Shown here: piece by piece, positions 10,388-21,687 of the stretch
How the letters are laid out: each line of letters begins with the position of its first letter
How positions within the stretch are numbered: the first letter of the stretch is position 1
Source: Dactylis glomerata
Taxonomy: Eukaryota; Streptophyta; Magnoliopsida; Poales; Poaceae
Direction: 5' to 3'
NCBI GenBank assembly: GCA_007115705.1
Contig: QXEO01000236.1
Coordinates: 588,701 to 652,700, forward strand
Length of the DNA stretch: 64,000 nt
The notes under the pieces: generated by a model
Databases searched by the model: none
The model's input: the letters and a program-made list of their open reading frames with translations, nothing else
Told to the model about the DNA's origin: nothing
Translations under genes and position numbers: made by a program

Positions 10388-12691
10388 CTATGTCGAACCC
10401 AGAAGGTGGGGCTCGAGAGAGGCCTTCTTCGCAGCAGCTCGCTCTTGGGATACGAGCTGCCTCTTCCTCACGAGGTCGCCGGAGTGTTCCAGTAGATCTT
10501 CGTCGGCGGGGAACATGGTGGCGGCCTCGCGGTAGACATGCTCAACTGATCGGAGAGCATCCTTCTCATTGCAGCGCACGGTGATCGTGCCGTTGGCGCC
10601 CGGAATCTTGAGGACGTTGAAGCCATGGTGCGTTGCTGCCATAAACCTTGCCAAGGCTGGGTAGCCGAGGATGGCATTGTATGGCAGGGCGATGTAGGCG
10701 ACGTCGAAGTCGAGGCTTTCCGTCATGTAGTTGTCCCGGGTGCCGAAGGTGACGGGCAGGCTTACCTGCCCAATTGGCGTTGTAGATCCCTCGGTTACCC
10801 CGAAGAACAGCCGAGTTGGCATGAGCCGGTGGTACGGCACCTGCATCTTTTCGAAGATCTCGACAGAGATGATGTTGAGGCCCGCCCCTCCGTCGATGAG
10901 AGTGCGATTGACGGCGACGTTGTTGATGGTTGGCGTGCACAAGAGGGGGATTGTGCCCACGCCCCTTGTGGAAGCCGGATGATCCTCCTCGTCGAAGCCA
11001 ATCTTGCACGTCGACCACTTCATCAGGCGATTGCCGAAGTTGGGTTGTGCCGCCGCGATCTCTCGCGACAGCTGCTTGAAGTGCCGATTTGACAGAGGAG
11101 CCTGAGCTCCACCCAGGAGGCAAGCGACGAAGTCTCGCGGCTCTTGATAGCCCCCCTGGTTCTCCTCCCGATGATCGTTTGCTGGTGGGGGCAGCGGCTC
11201 GGGATCGTCTCGAGACAGACCCCCACGGCGGTGACCTTCCTCGCGGTCGTCGTCGCGGTGATCGCCCCGGGATCCACTCTTGCCGTTGCTGCGGCCACCC
11301 CCGCGACGCTTGGCGACGCCGTTTTCCTCGTGAAACTTCCGGACAATCCAACAATCTTCGGTATTGTGGGTGTCCTTCTTGTGGATAATGCAGTAGCGGC
11401 GACGTCGACCTTTATCGCGATCGGAGCGGTCCCCGCGGCGTTGCTTATGATCTGGCTCCGCCGCGAGGGCAGCAGCCTCCTTTCGCTTGGGGTCCTTGGA
11501 CTTCGGCTTTGGGGGAGGCGCCTCCGGTAGATTGTGCACGAAGAGCCTCCCCTCCTCAGCCTTGGCGCAGCGGTCGGCGAACTCGAAGAGCCTGACGACG
11601 GAAGTCAGCTCATCATTCACAGACACCTTCTCCCGCATCTTGACGTCGGAGACGCCCGTGGAGAATGCGGAGATGACCTCCTCATTGGAGATCCTGGGAA
11701 TCTTGTTCCTCATCTGACTGAAGCGCTGGATGTATTGACGAAGCGTCTCGCCCTTGTACTGACGCACCGCTTTAAGATCATTCTTAGTTGCGGGGCGCTC
11801 GTACGTGGGCATGAAGTTGGCAACGAACTGACGACATAAATCCTTCCACGACGTCACAGATTCGTGAGGAAGATTCATGAGCCAAGTTCGCGGAGCGTCC
11901 TTGAGGGCCATGGGGAACCAATTGGCCATGGCGCGCTGATCTCCACGCGCAGCCTAGACGGCGACGACGTAGAGTTGGAGGAATTCGACAGGATTTGTGG
12001 TCCCGTCGTAACGCGCGCTGATGTCTGGCTTGAACTTGTCAGGCCAGACGACGTAGCGCTGCTAGCGAGTGAGGGCAAGACACCCGGGGTTGTAGATCGG
12101 GACGCCGGGGGTCCTGACGTTCTTGCCAGCTTCGCCGATGTCATCGATGGCGCGGTCATGATTTTCACGGCGGCGCTCGAGGGAGACGCGTGCGTCTTCC
12201 GGAGCGCTTTGGACGATTTGGCAGCTGGGCTCCCCGCGCGGCGAAGATGCGGCGCGGGAAACCATCCTCTTGGCCTTGTTGGCCATCCCATCTCCGGCGC
12301 CCGGGGCGCGATGCCCCGCCGCCGGATCTGGGCTCCCCGCGCCCTAGGCTCCTCCCAAGGCTGGGTCTTCGTTGGCGATGGCGACGAGCTCGGCGATTCG
12401 AGCGCGCCACCCCTCACGCCCGTCGTCGGTGGGTTGATAGCGCAGCAGCTCCTGCGCCATGGCGAGTGCCTGCACAGGAGACAGCTGACTCCCAGAACGA
12501 GCACGAGAAGTGGCGGTGGCGGTGAAGGAGAGCGAAGGCTCTGCCCGCCCGGACGGGAGGTAGGAAGACTCCAGATCTTCCTCCTCTTCCTCCTCGGCCG
12601 AAGCTTCATGACGACGGAAGATGGGCTCGGTTTGCCCCCGAACAGCGTTGCGACGGCGAAGACGCTCGAGCCTTGCGTTGGCGTCGGCCAT
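10388..12691 (-). pseudogene. Gag and protease region of element A, closed by in-frame stops
   Basis: Translation probably began at the ATG at 12691 (MADANARLERLRRRNA). One frame runs from there to the end of pol at 6749 (1981 codons). It is interrupted by TAG at 12344, 12062, 11954, 10388 and 10184 and by TGA at 10133. The region holds a capsid-like gag domain (WLMNLPHESVTSWKDL, YIQRFSQMRNKIP), a basic stretch and a CCHC-like knuckle (YCIIHKKDTHNTEDC). The aspartic protease has LIDGGAGLNII at the active site: the Asp is present and the usual T/S is replaced by G, as seen in other Tat elements. All five TAGs can come from CAG, and the TGA from TGG. Apart from these stops the frame is uninterrupted. 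Confidence 0.88.
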
Positions 12692-12725
12692 GTCGAAGCA
12701 GATCTAGAAGAAAACACACCACAGC

Positions 12726-12743
12726 CCCCTACCTGGCGCGCCA
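12726..12743 (-). other. Primer binding site of element A
   Basis: TGGCGCGCCAGGTAGGGG on the minus strand starts two bases inside the 5' LTR boundary, the expected place and TGG start for a tRNA-complementary PBS. The tRNA was not identified; it is not the initiator-Met type. Confidence 0.7.
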
Positions 12744-12745
12744 AA

Positions 12746-13663
12746 TGTCGATGGATTTCGTGTCGCAAGAACACGGGGTACCACGCGACGGACCCAAGGA
12801 TTCGAACGCAGGGGGCTGAACGTGTGAGATCTTGGATCGCAACGAAACACGGCGACGGAAGCCTCGATTGTCGGACGCGCAACGCACTGCAGAGAGGGAG
12901 ACCGAGCTTTACCCAGGTTCAGGGCCCTCGTGGTGAGGTAAAACCCCTACTTCCTGCCTTCTTGTATTGCGACGCGACACCTCGCGAGGAGTACAAGGCC
13001 TTGGTTACAAAGCTCTAGTTGGCCAGAGGTTGAAGAACCTGCGTGCCCAACTAGCAGCTCGAAGAAGATGAAGATCAGATTAGACCGGCCTCCTCTAAGG
13101 GGTGGCCTCTCCCTCCCTTTATAGCGCCAAGGTCCTCCTTCCCCTTATCTTCTTGGGGAAGGGGTTGCCACACACGGCCAAGGAGGGAGGACAGCTGTAG
13201 ACTATGTTCTTCTGTAGACTTGGTCTTCGTAGGGTAGCGGCGCCGGTCCACAGGAGTGGGTGGAGGAGGCTGACGTCCTCCTCTGGCGCCCTGCACCATC
13301 CATGCTATATTTAGGGGGGTGGCCAACTGCCACTGTGCCGCTTTGGGCAGACACAGAGAAAGTTGGTCTCCTCCCTGTCGGGGGTAGCATGGGCGGTACG
13401 CGGTCTTCTGCCCGCCAGCTTCTTGCTCCGCACGGAAACGTGCTAAGCTGACGTGGGCGTACCTCCTCTCCTCACCAGCAGGGGCTCGTGAGGAGGTCTT
13501 CTGGTCCTTAGCGGTTTCTGTCGTCGTTCTCCTCACGAGGCGCCTCCTCGTGAGGGTCTTCTCCGTAGCGAAGATTGTTGATTCTCCCCTGGGCTGACAA
13601 TGGGCCGATGATGGGGCCCAGGAGCAGGTGGACCGGGATACCCCGGTATCCAGAACACCGACA
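12746..13663 (-). repeat. 5' LTR of element A
   Basis: It is length-identical to the 3' LTR (918 bp). The minus-strand TATA (GCTATAAAG, plus coordinates 13117-13125) would start the genomic RNA leftwards. It abuts the target-site duplication CTAGA at 13664-13668. Confidence 0.95.
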
Positions 13664-14830
13664 CTAGATGGTTGTCTTCTCCACCATGTGCTTCATGTTT
13701 AGATCTCGTGAGCTGCTTTACATGATCGAGATCACCGTTATGTAATTCTACATGTTGTGTTTGTTGGGATCCGATGAATATTGGTGTTATGATTGAGTTG
13801 AAGTACAGAATATTATCTTATGTTATCTCTATGTTGTTTATGATCTTGCATGCTCTCCGTTGTTAGTAGCTATCTTGGCCAAGTAGTTGCTAGTGACTCC
13901 AAGAGGGGGTATTTATGCTCGATAGTGGGTTCATGCCTCTATTTAATCTGGGGGAGTGACAGAAACCTCTAAGGTTGTAGATGTGCTATTGCTACTAGGG
14001 GGAAAACAACATTCATATGCTCGAGGGCATATGCTTTGTTTACATTACACACTTTACTTAATGCAATTATCTGTTGTTCACAACTTAATACTTGTGGAGT
14101 TCTCGGATTGATTCGCCACAAGTGGATTATTAGTCATAGATGCTGTTGGATGGCGGTCTATGTATCTTGTTGTAATGCCCAGAGTAAATCTCATAGTGAT
14201 CCTCTCGACATGCAAGTTATCTTTATTCTATCAATTGCCCAACTGTAATTTGTTTACCCAGCATGTATTATTTTATCTTATGGAGAGACACCGCTAGTGA
14301 ACTATGGATCCCGGTCCTATTTCCTTTATATTGCTATCACCTGTTTACTTTACTCGCACTGTTTACTTTACTTGCATATTACTATCACTTTCCACTCGAT
14401 AAGCTCATACCCTTTGTTTCAAGCAAACCGGTGAGATTGACAACCTCATCGTAAGTTGAGAACAAAGTATTTGGTTGTGTTGTGTGCAGGTTCCACGTTG
14501 CCGCTCGCAAAGCAAAGCTTGGACGAGACGCCCTATAAATTGTCCGGAGCTGTCGCGAAGCTAGCGGGCATCACCTTCAGTCGTATTTCATCCTCCTACT
14601 GGATTGATAACCTTGGTTTCATAACTGAGGGAAAACTTGCTGCTATATTCATCAAACCTTGTCTTGGGGTTTCCAACTGGCCGGTCATTTACTACACACA
14701 ATCAAGTTTTCTGGCATCATCATCACTGCGCCATCATTGAGTTTCAACGATATTTCATTGATTGTTGTAACACCTCACTTTGGCATATTATTCCTATGAA
14801 GAATGGGCAAATGAAGTTAAAACTAACGAT

Positions 14831-14842
14831 CAAGGGGGAGAA
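14831..14842 (+). other. Polypurine tract of the copia element
   Basis: CAAGGGGGAGAA sits directly before the TGTTGG start of the copia 3' LTR, in the usual copia context. Confidence 0.75.
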
Positions 14843-15313
14843 TGTTGGTTGACCTGTTAGTTTTAACAGGAATAAAAGAAAAGGCATAAAAGGAAAAAGG
14901 CCTAGTCAAAAATAAATGTTAAGGAGGAGGCCCACGAACCAACGTTCATGACCTCCTCATACGCTAACTAACGCGCCCTGATCGGGGGCACCAAAACCAA
15001 TACAATGGTTTGGTCCCCTGTCGCCTGCGCCATATAAAGGGGGGAGCCTGGCAGCGATCTGATAAACTAGTTCATGATTTGCTACTGTTGTTCCCCCACA
15101 TCTCAAACCCTACCGATCTAGGGAGGCACAACAGCGATGGGAAGACCAGCCCACACTCCTCCCTGCACCATGCCTGCATCAAGTAGGCGACGATGGCGGC
15201 TCCAGCGATGAGTAATGTCCCCCCATACCTCTCTATCTGACGTTGATCTGGTGTTCAAGTTGCTAGCAATTGTTGATTATGTACAACACATTACGTTTTG
15301 TTTTCCATCAACA
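14843..15313 (+). repeat. 3' LTR of the copia element
   Basis: The LTR starts TGTTGGTTGAC right after the PPT. The best end is TCCATCAACA at 15313, giving a TGTTG...CAACA inverted terminus (471 bp). A TATA (CATATAAAGG, 15031-15040) sits mid-LTR. The partner LTR is outside the window, so the end is inferred from the terminal symmetry only. Confidence 0.7.
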
Positions 15314-15612
15314 TAAAGTTGACGAACATTACGATTCCGCGAATCCTCACCTTGTCAGTGTCTATTTTTGTGCTGATGATCCGTACTTTATCTCAATGTC
15401 GCTGTAATGTTTTTTTAGCGTCGCTTGCCAGATTTAGCAACTAAAGTCAACGGACGAATGCCCAAGAAAGCGTCGCTACTGCTGATAAGGATGACAGGAG
15501 GGCCGGATGTCAGCGGTTGCGGTTACCAGTGGCTCTAAATCGATGACAAAGGCCTCCATCGTCAGTGTAGCAGAAAACACACCCATCACTGGTAGGTCTT
15601 TTTAGCGTAGTG
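15314..15612. mobile_element. CACTA-type transposon terminus (fragment)
   Basis: The block ends TTTTTAGCGTAGTG at 15612, which is CACTACGCTAAAAA on the other strand, a CACTA-superfamily terminal inverted repeat. Related subterminal motifs (TTTTTTTAGCGTCGC near 15411) lie inside. The opposite CACTA end was not found, so the element is probably truncated against the copia LTR. No transposase is visible. Confidence 0.45.
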
Positions 15613-17094
15613 CGAGGTGCGAATGCCGGCGCCAGTGAGAGAGGAGGAGGATGAAGCGTCGCTGTCCATGACGTCCATTCCCCGCCGCCTGTACTTTGAG
15701 ATTGGGAGGGGCAGCGTCCGGTGGGGAAAGGAAGGAGAAGATTATATAGCAGGGGGCACGTAATCAGGGCAAAAAAAACCAGAAGAGATGAGAGCGGTCA
15801 TCACCGCTGGTCTTGGAATTCCTGCCGTAGGCTTTTTTCGAGGGCTGCAGTGGTGTGATCGCAAGGAGATGGAAAGGCGCATGTGGCCGGTAAAGTCAAG
15901 GGCGTCTTGCTGTATGGTCTCTGTCGTTGGCCGCAACGGCTATGCAGAAAACACCTGAAGATTCATGAGTAGTCTGGCCAGGCTTCAGCTGCGCCGTGGT
16001 GACGGTGTGGGGAGGGCCATCTCCATCATGCCGCCCCTCCCCACACCGTCAGCAGCGGTGCTCTTCCCCGCCACGAGCTCCTTCGGCATGCACACCAGCC
16101 GCTAACCTCAACCTCCCACTTCTTCCCCTATGTATTCACCAGCACGAGCGCTTGAACAGAGAGGATCTCAGGCAGGGCCCCTCTCGGCAGCCAGGGCAAG
16201 ATAGAAGAGCGGCGTATTTGGGAAGAGGAATGTATCTACATTAACGGAGTAGCTTAGTTGGTATCGCTAATCTAACACTAAAACTCTTAACTTTTATATA
16301 TGTAAGGGTAAGTGCTTGTTGAGCGCACACATTTTAGTATATAGAGCACCAAGAGAAGAGATTGGTACGTCCCTAATAAGCTGCAAGCAGTCGATTTTTA
16401 TTCATATACTTATTTATTACCTTGAGTCAAGCACAGACCTCACCTAGGCAGAGGGGAGCCTGGAGGTGGATTTGTTCACAGATGCTATGGAGCCGATGCC
16501 ATGTCAAACAACTATACTATCATGTTTGAGAGAGAGAAATGTATTTTGAAAAATATCAATGTACATCATGCGGAGGAAATTTATTGTGTTAGTAAATGTA
16601 TGCATTCGAATTTTGGCATGCATTCGGTTTACATGTGTTGTGATGAGAGAAACTTCAAGGGCTTGAGGTGATCGACATGTTGGCGAAGCAATGTTATCTG
16701 TCTCTAAGAGTGGGAAAAACTGACACCGGTGGAAACCATTTCAAACCGGTTAGTGGGAGCAGTTCATTTTGTTTCACAAATCAAATCTCCACTGCAGTTT
16801 AGTACAAAAAATTGCACTAAGCTGAAACTAGCCAAACCGCCAAACCGTATTTGCCCACCCCTGTCTGTCGCGAGTCGCAACACAGTCGGATATCACATGC
16901 AACACATGTATAGCTTTATTTTTTGATAGACACATTTGTGAAGAGCGTTGATGTTTTAATTGATGTATATCTGTCATTGCATTAAAAAAAAATGTTATGT
17001 AGAGATGCACATGGGTCTTTCCTATACACCACAAGTTTATGCGACAAGAAAATACTTTAATGACTCTAGTCTCATAGAAATGAGTGTGGATTTT
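15613..17094. other. Unassigned low-copy DNA with one perfect 16-bp hairpin
   Basis: No supported gene lies here. GC-rich to about 16250, then AT-rich. A perfect 16-bp inverted repeat (GACGGTGTGGGGAGGG at 16001-16016, its complement at 16035-16050, 18-nt loop) is the only clear structure. Short ORFs here have no recognisable domain. Confidence 0.5.
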
Positions 17095-17477
17095 TGTAGC
17101 TCGAGGTACACATAGCTCTTTTTTCAAAATAAAAAATGCTATTTTAAAGTTTCAAACAAATCTGAAAAAATCTATATGTAGGCAATGTTGTGTTCTAATG
17201 ATGTGCAAAGTTTCAATTCCAAATACTTTATATTCGAGGATCCACAAAATTGACAAAATCTGACAGATTTTGAGGTTGTAAAAGTTTACACTGTTTACCA
17301 TTATGATTTTGTTATTTTTACACAGCCCACATTATAACGTATTTTGAGTTAAAATTTTGCATGTTTGTCGATCTCAACATTGTCCATAGCACGATTTAAT
17401 TTCAGATTTTTTTGAAACTTGAAAATCTCATTTTTTAATTTTTTTAGAAAACGAGATACTTGTAGCTCGAGCTACAT
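17095..17477. mobile_element. MITE-like palindromic element
   Basis: The ends are inverted copies: TGTAGCTCGAGGTACA at 17095-17110 and TGTAGCTCGAGCTACA at 17461-17476. The similarity continues inward for about 75 bp (AAATGCTATTTTAAAGTTTC against AAATGAGATTTTCAAGTTTC in the inverted arm). The body is AT-rich and non-coding, about 380 bp. I could not find a convincing target-site duplication, so the superfamily is open. Confidence 0.55.
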
Positions 17478-18999
17478 TTATAGTTTTGATATATTGAAGC
17501 AAGCAGACTTCTAGTGTAACCGATCTGGTTCTGCAAAGTGTTATTGTCAAACCAATTTATCAAGAAACCTTAGAACCGCCAGGACTTTCCATTTCATTTA
17601 AAGTACAACATTGTAGATTACAGGAGATGAGGATAATATTTAACAGATCAGTACATGGCTATCATGGAAGAAGAAAAAACCTGTTTCCTAGCTACTGCTA
17701 CAGTACGATCTCTAATTGAGAAGCGGATGTCATCGGTTTATCATCTCTAACATGAAAGTAGGATAGAACTGTGTGTGATTCTGTGAAGACCTCAATGTTA
17801 CGATCAGACCGACTTCGATTCCACATGTTGGAAGCAGAATGAAAGAAGCCGTCAGAGCTAATGTGCTAGAGCATCTGTGCAGTGTGGCACACACCTTGCA
17901 TCACATAGAGACCTCCATGTTCCGAGCAGACTTAGGTTCCACAGCTTCCAAGCAGAACCAAAAAAACGTCCAGATCTAATGGACTGGTTTTTGTAAAGCA
18001 CTTAACAACTTTCAGTACATAAGTGCCCCGTAGACGATGCACATCTCTGACAAAAGGAAAACCGCCACACGGAGGGAAACGTTGTATCTAGAAAAAACTA
18101 AGACTCGACATTCATGAAATGACTGGCAGCAGTAGATAATCCCGATGCCTCTCAATCCTATGGAACAGTACACTAGATAGTGTGACCATGAACGCACTGC
18201 TAAATGAGTCTTCTTAACACTGGACGCGGCAGAGCTATCAACGTCTTTCCCAGCAACCTCAAAGCGTTTGAGATATCTATAGCTAGGCTCTCTCCCACGG
18301 TTTTATAGGTTTGAAACCATATCTACCCCCACACCAAAAAAAAAGTTGACATATCTTACACGGTTACAACTAATGCATTTGTCAGATCGAACATGGTATC
18401 GGTTCTGTTCTCCTTGCATCAATCGGCCTGCAACATGGCCCTAAGATTCATACCTTCCGTGTGTACATAAGAAAACAACCAAAAGTAATGTAGACTTTCT
18501 TAGGACTACAGCACAAACTATCTCGACATAGCATGTCCACCAGACTATTCTCCGCACTCCAAATCCTTCAAAAATAAAAATAAAAAGAATAAATTTTGGT
18601 GCTCCATCGAACTAATATTCCACTATCTGTCTCCATATATTTTATGCAGTGGTAAGCCCATGATTGAGGTATGACTATCGCTGAGCCTTAATGCCCAAAA
18701 ACTACAAACAAAAATGACCCCTCCCACTCCCAACCCTTTGCAAAAATATTGGTAGAAAAATGTTAGGCGCGTAGTTACTTAAATTAGAAACTAAAAAATA
18801 GGAAACGTCGTCTTTAGCAACATAATATTCAATCCAATCATACTCCTCTATATTGATTTTTTTGGGATTACTATAGAAAAAGCTCTACAACCAAGACAAG
18901 TGCTGATAGGTGAAAAATAGATCTAAATCTCTCCCTTTTCACTTGTTAGTTGTGTCAATTAATTAGGGAAGGCTAAAAAGATTGCATGCAAGCAAGCTC
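17478..18999. other. Unassigned DNA with a diverged tandem duplication
   Basis: No gene recognised. Two diverged direct copies of about 75 bp lie at 17789-17865 and 17910-17985 (AGACCTCAATGTTACGATC against AGACCTCCATGTTCCGAGC, then GAAGCAGAATGAAAG against CAAGCAGAACCAAAA). The rest is AT-rich. It could be an old TE remnant or untranslated sequence of a lost gene. Confidence 0.4.
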
Positions 19000-20477
19000 C
19001 TCCTGCTTCATGAGGACCTGCTTTAGGCATCGAAGTGGTGGTCTCCTCTTTCGCCAGAGGTGGTCAGCCAGTTTACATCGACTTGGGAACATAGTTTTAA
19101 AAACCAAACCGGTTCGGTGGTTTGACCTGGAAAAAGCCTGAAATCGACAACCTCTCTGGTTTTTTTAAGCGTCACGGGTCCAACTAACAAAAAACCAGAA
19201 AAAATACATAAAAATAATGTGTTTTTGCAAGGATATGATCCTAAAACCGCGCATAAGACCTAATGCCACCTCTACTACACTTAATTTGTGATCTACTATG
19301 AAAGTAAACACAAAATATATGATTTGATACTAATTTTTTTCCAAAATTAACTTAATTATTTACTAAATTTGATGGTTTTTTGTCGTATTGAACCCGCTGA
19401 GCCACCCGTTAGACCAGTGAACCATTGAGCCAGTCACCTCTGAAAGATCATATCGAGCCCCATGTGTGGTTTTGGTAATTAATGACAATCCCTATGGACT
19501 AATGGTTGCATTGAGTTATATGTGTAGGACTTGTCCATAGACAATGCTTGAACCATTTGTTGGAGTCAAGGTTGTAAGAAGAAGATTATATGTTGACCAA
19601 GGTGTTATTCAAGGAGTGATCCAAAGATTGGTCTTAAGGGAGTTGAGCTTATGTCAAGTGTGTCTTGAAGAATAAGATTGAGTGAGCTCTCATGTGTATC
19701 CTCAAGACACCATCATTATGGAGAAAGAAGAATTGATTCGAGGATTGATCAAGTCAAAGCGCAAGTTCAAGATGAGCAACTAGAAGAGAACATATGCTTG
19801 AATCTTGCCATCTATATTGTGATCATGGATATGTGAAGATATGCTTAAAGAGAGTCTCTTCCATAGTAGAGTATGGGGGAGCAATCCGCAAGACTTCACC
19901 AAGCAAGCTCAATCAAGAAAGGTGGTCCAACTTGAGAAGATCAAGATCGTCATTAACCACCTCAAGTGGAATGCTCAAGGCAAAGGTATGATAGTGTTAG
20001 GGTTTCTTTCTTACCGGTCTCATGGTGTTAGTTGTGAGACCGGGTTATAGGATCGGTAGCCGTAATATCAAGAGGGGCTCTCGAGTGAGTAACTTAATTG
20101 TATCGTTCGGAGAGAGCTCAAACCTTTGCATACTTGGCATCATCTTTCTTGGTTCTTATTTGGATTTTATCCATGTGAGGTTCTAGAGCTTGTGGTTATT
20201 TCCATAACAAGCTCTAGCTCATCAAAAACGGATTTCGCATGAAACTCTTATTGCGTTTTTAATGTTTGGAGGTTTTACTGGTTTGTCTTCGTAGAGAGGT
20301 CAAACCTTTCATCATTTGGTTTTATACTCCCTTGTTGGACTATGATGTTTCTATGGATGAAGTTGTAGAGCTCGTTGTGGTGATTCCAACGAGCCCAAGA
20401 TCATCAAAAACGGAGTCCGGATGCTCAAGTTATTGCCGTTTTCGTTTTGGTATTTCTGCTGTTTCAGTGGGGGCGGA

Positions 20478-20660
20478 AATAGCCGGCCCGGGGCCGGAAA
20501 TAGCCGGTCAGACCGGCTTTAGCCGGTCTGAGGGCCGGCTTTAGCCGGTCTGCCCAGATTTCGTCTCTGTTGCAACCCGGCTTTTTGTCCGGCTATTGCT
20601 GGCCTGGGCCGGACTTTTCAGGCCGGCTATAGCCGGTGTTAAGTCCGGCTTTAGCCGGTG
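20478..20660. repeat. TAGCCGGT/GGCCGG short tandem array in the element C LTR
   Basis: About ten copies of TAGCCGG or GGCCGG in both orientations sit just upstream of the LTR TATA box. The 3' LTR has the same array at about 28648-28810 but lacks about 19 bp (one CAGACCGGCTTTAGCCGGT unit). The position suggests a promoter-proximal protein-binding array. Confidence 0.7.
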
Positions 20661-20695
20661 TAAGTGGCTGTAACAGTCAGATTTTCGTGGGGGGG

Positions 20696-20703
20696 TATAA
20701 ATA
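20696..20703 (+). promoter_or_regulatory. TATA box of the element C 5' LTR
   Basis: TATAAATA lies inside the near-palindrome GGGGTATAAATACCCC, directly after the GCCGG array. It would start the gag mRNA and genomic RNA. Confidence 0.7.
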
Positions 20704-21647
20704 CCCCTTCTTCCTCCTTGGGCTGTGCACGTTTTGGGCCTCTCTCTCCTCCATTGTTGACTTTGCAAGCTTGCCCTTCCTCCTCCATTCCTCCCATGAT
20801 TCTTGGATATTTTTGAGGGAAAAGGGAGAGGAGATCTAGATCTATCTTTCCACCAATCAAAATCTCCTCTTAGTGAGGGGAACCTCTTGTGGATTTAGAT
20901 CTTGGAGTTCTTTGTGGATTTCCTTTGTTCTTCCTCTCATATCTCTCCATAGCATTAGTTGCTTTGGTGAGATTTGGGTGAGAAGGATTTGAGCACTTTG
21001 TGTGCCCTTGCCATTGCATAGGTTGCATCGGTTTGAGTTCTCCCCGGAGATTCGAGTAAGTGAAAGTTTGTGAGCTTATTACTCTTGGGTTCTTGGAACC
21101 CTAGACGGCTTTGTGGCTTTGTGGAGCCTTGGTGGCTATCCTTGGGAGCCTCCAATTAAGTTGTGGTTGCGTGCCCCAAGCTTTGTGTAAAGGCCCGGTT
21201 CCGCCTTGAGGAACCCCTTAGTGGAAGAGTGAGCTAGGCCTTTGTGGCGCAAGCTCACACCGGAGAATAGGGTGAGGCCTTTGTGGCGTTGGTTAGGCCT
21301 TTGTGGCGATACCACACCCCTCCAACGAGACGTACTCCCTTTCAAGGGAGGAACTCGGGAATACATCATCGTCTCCGCGTGCCTCGGTTATTCCTATACC
21401 CGAGCTCTTTACTTATGCACTTTACGTTGTGATAGCCTTCGTGCTTCAAGTCATATATCTTGCTATCACCTTGTTACTTGTATTGCTTAGCATAAGTTGT
21501 TGGTGCACATAGGTGAGCCTAGTTTATTTAGATCTTGTGTGCTTGACAAAATAAACGCTAGTTTAATTCCGCTTTTGTTCAAGCCATTCGTAAAATTTGA
21601 TATCGCCTATTCACCCCCCCTCTAGGCGACATCTGTGTCCTTTCAAT

Positions 21648-21660
21648 TGGTATCAGAGCC
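21648..21660 (+). other. Primer binding site (initiator Met tRNA type) of element C
   Basis: TGGTATCAGAGCC begins two bases after the LTR end. It is the standard complement to the 3' end of plant initiator methionine tRNA. Confidence 0.92.
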
Positions 21661-21687
21661 AGGTCTCTCATTTTAGGCTTCACCGCC

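Larger units (their letters stand above)
3554..13663 (-). mobile_element. Full-length Tat-lineage Ty3/gypsy retrotransposon (element A)
   Basis: The 10,110-bp element has two 918-bp LTRs and a perfect 5-bp target-site duplication, CTAGA (3549-3553 and 13664-13668). In minus orientation the order is 5' LTR, PBS, gag, protease, RT, RNase H, a second archaeal-type RNase H, integrase, a 2.3-kb 3' region and 3' LTR. The doubled RNase H and a cargo ORF antisense in the 3' region are typical of the Tat lineage. By hand the LTRs differ at about 9 of 918 positions, all transitions, with no indels. At the often used 1.3e-8 substitutions per site per year that is roughly 0.4 million years. The gag-pol frame is closed by six stop codons, so the copy is not autonomous now. 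Confidence 0.95.
2953..14736 (+). mobile_element. Solo LTR of a Ty3/gypsy (Athila-like) element, split by nested element A
   Basis: The sequence starts TGATATGTCTCCAACGTATC and ends GCGCCATCA, giving TGAT...ATCA ends. It is flanked on both sides by the 5-bp target-site duplication TTGAG (2948-2952 and 14737-14741). Removing element A and one CTAGA copy leaves about 1669 bp. No internal region or second LTR lies between the duplications, so this is a solo LTR made by LTR-LTR recombination. A TATA box at 3322-3328 gives the plus orientation. The stretch after the TATA (CACCCTGCCGG followed by a GGGRATCG-like block) resembles the matching part of the element D LTR, so the two families are probably related. 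The insertion target is the 3' internal region of the copia element. Confidence 0.88.
1..15313 (+). mobile_element. Ty1/copia LTR retrotransposon, 5' part outside window, interrupted by nested elements
   Basis: The element is read from copia-order pol remnants (integrase before reverse transcriptase) at 1-2866, a non-coding 3' stretch to 2947, then, after the nested solo LTR, a remaining internal piece at 14742-14842. That piece ends in a purine-rich tract (CAAGGGGGAGAA, 14831-14842), directly followed by an LTR starting TGTTGGTTGACC. Removing 2953-14736 and one TTGAG copy rejoins the two halves. The 5' LTR, PBS and gag lie upstream of the window, so the target-site duplication cannot be checked. 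This is the oldest layer of the local nest. I do not recognise the family by name. Confidence 0.85.
19441..21645 (+). repeat. 5' LTR of element C
   Basis: The 2205-bp LTR starts TGAAAGATCATATCGAGCCC and ends GTGTCCTTTCA. It contains a GCCGG-rich array (20478-20660), the TATA at 20696-20703 and tandem CCTTTGTGGCG motifs near 21240-21310. Short ORFs inside are not supported. Confidence 0.95.

Noticed and set aside
11864..13018. 384-codon plus-strand ORF across gag and the 5' LTR of element A
   Set aside because: Antisense shadow of gag running into the LTR; the same tail is translated at 3524-3826 in the other LTR, so it is repeat-derived.
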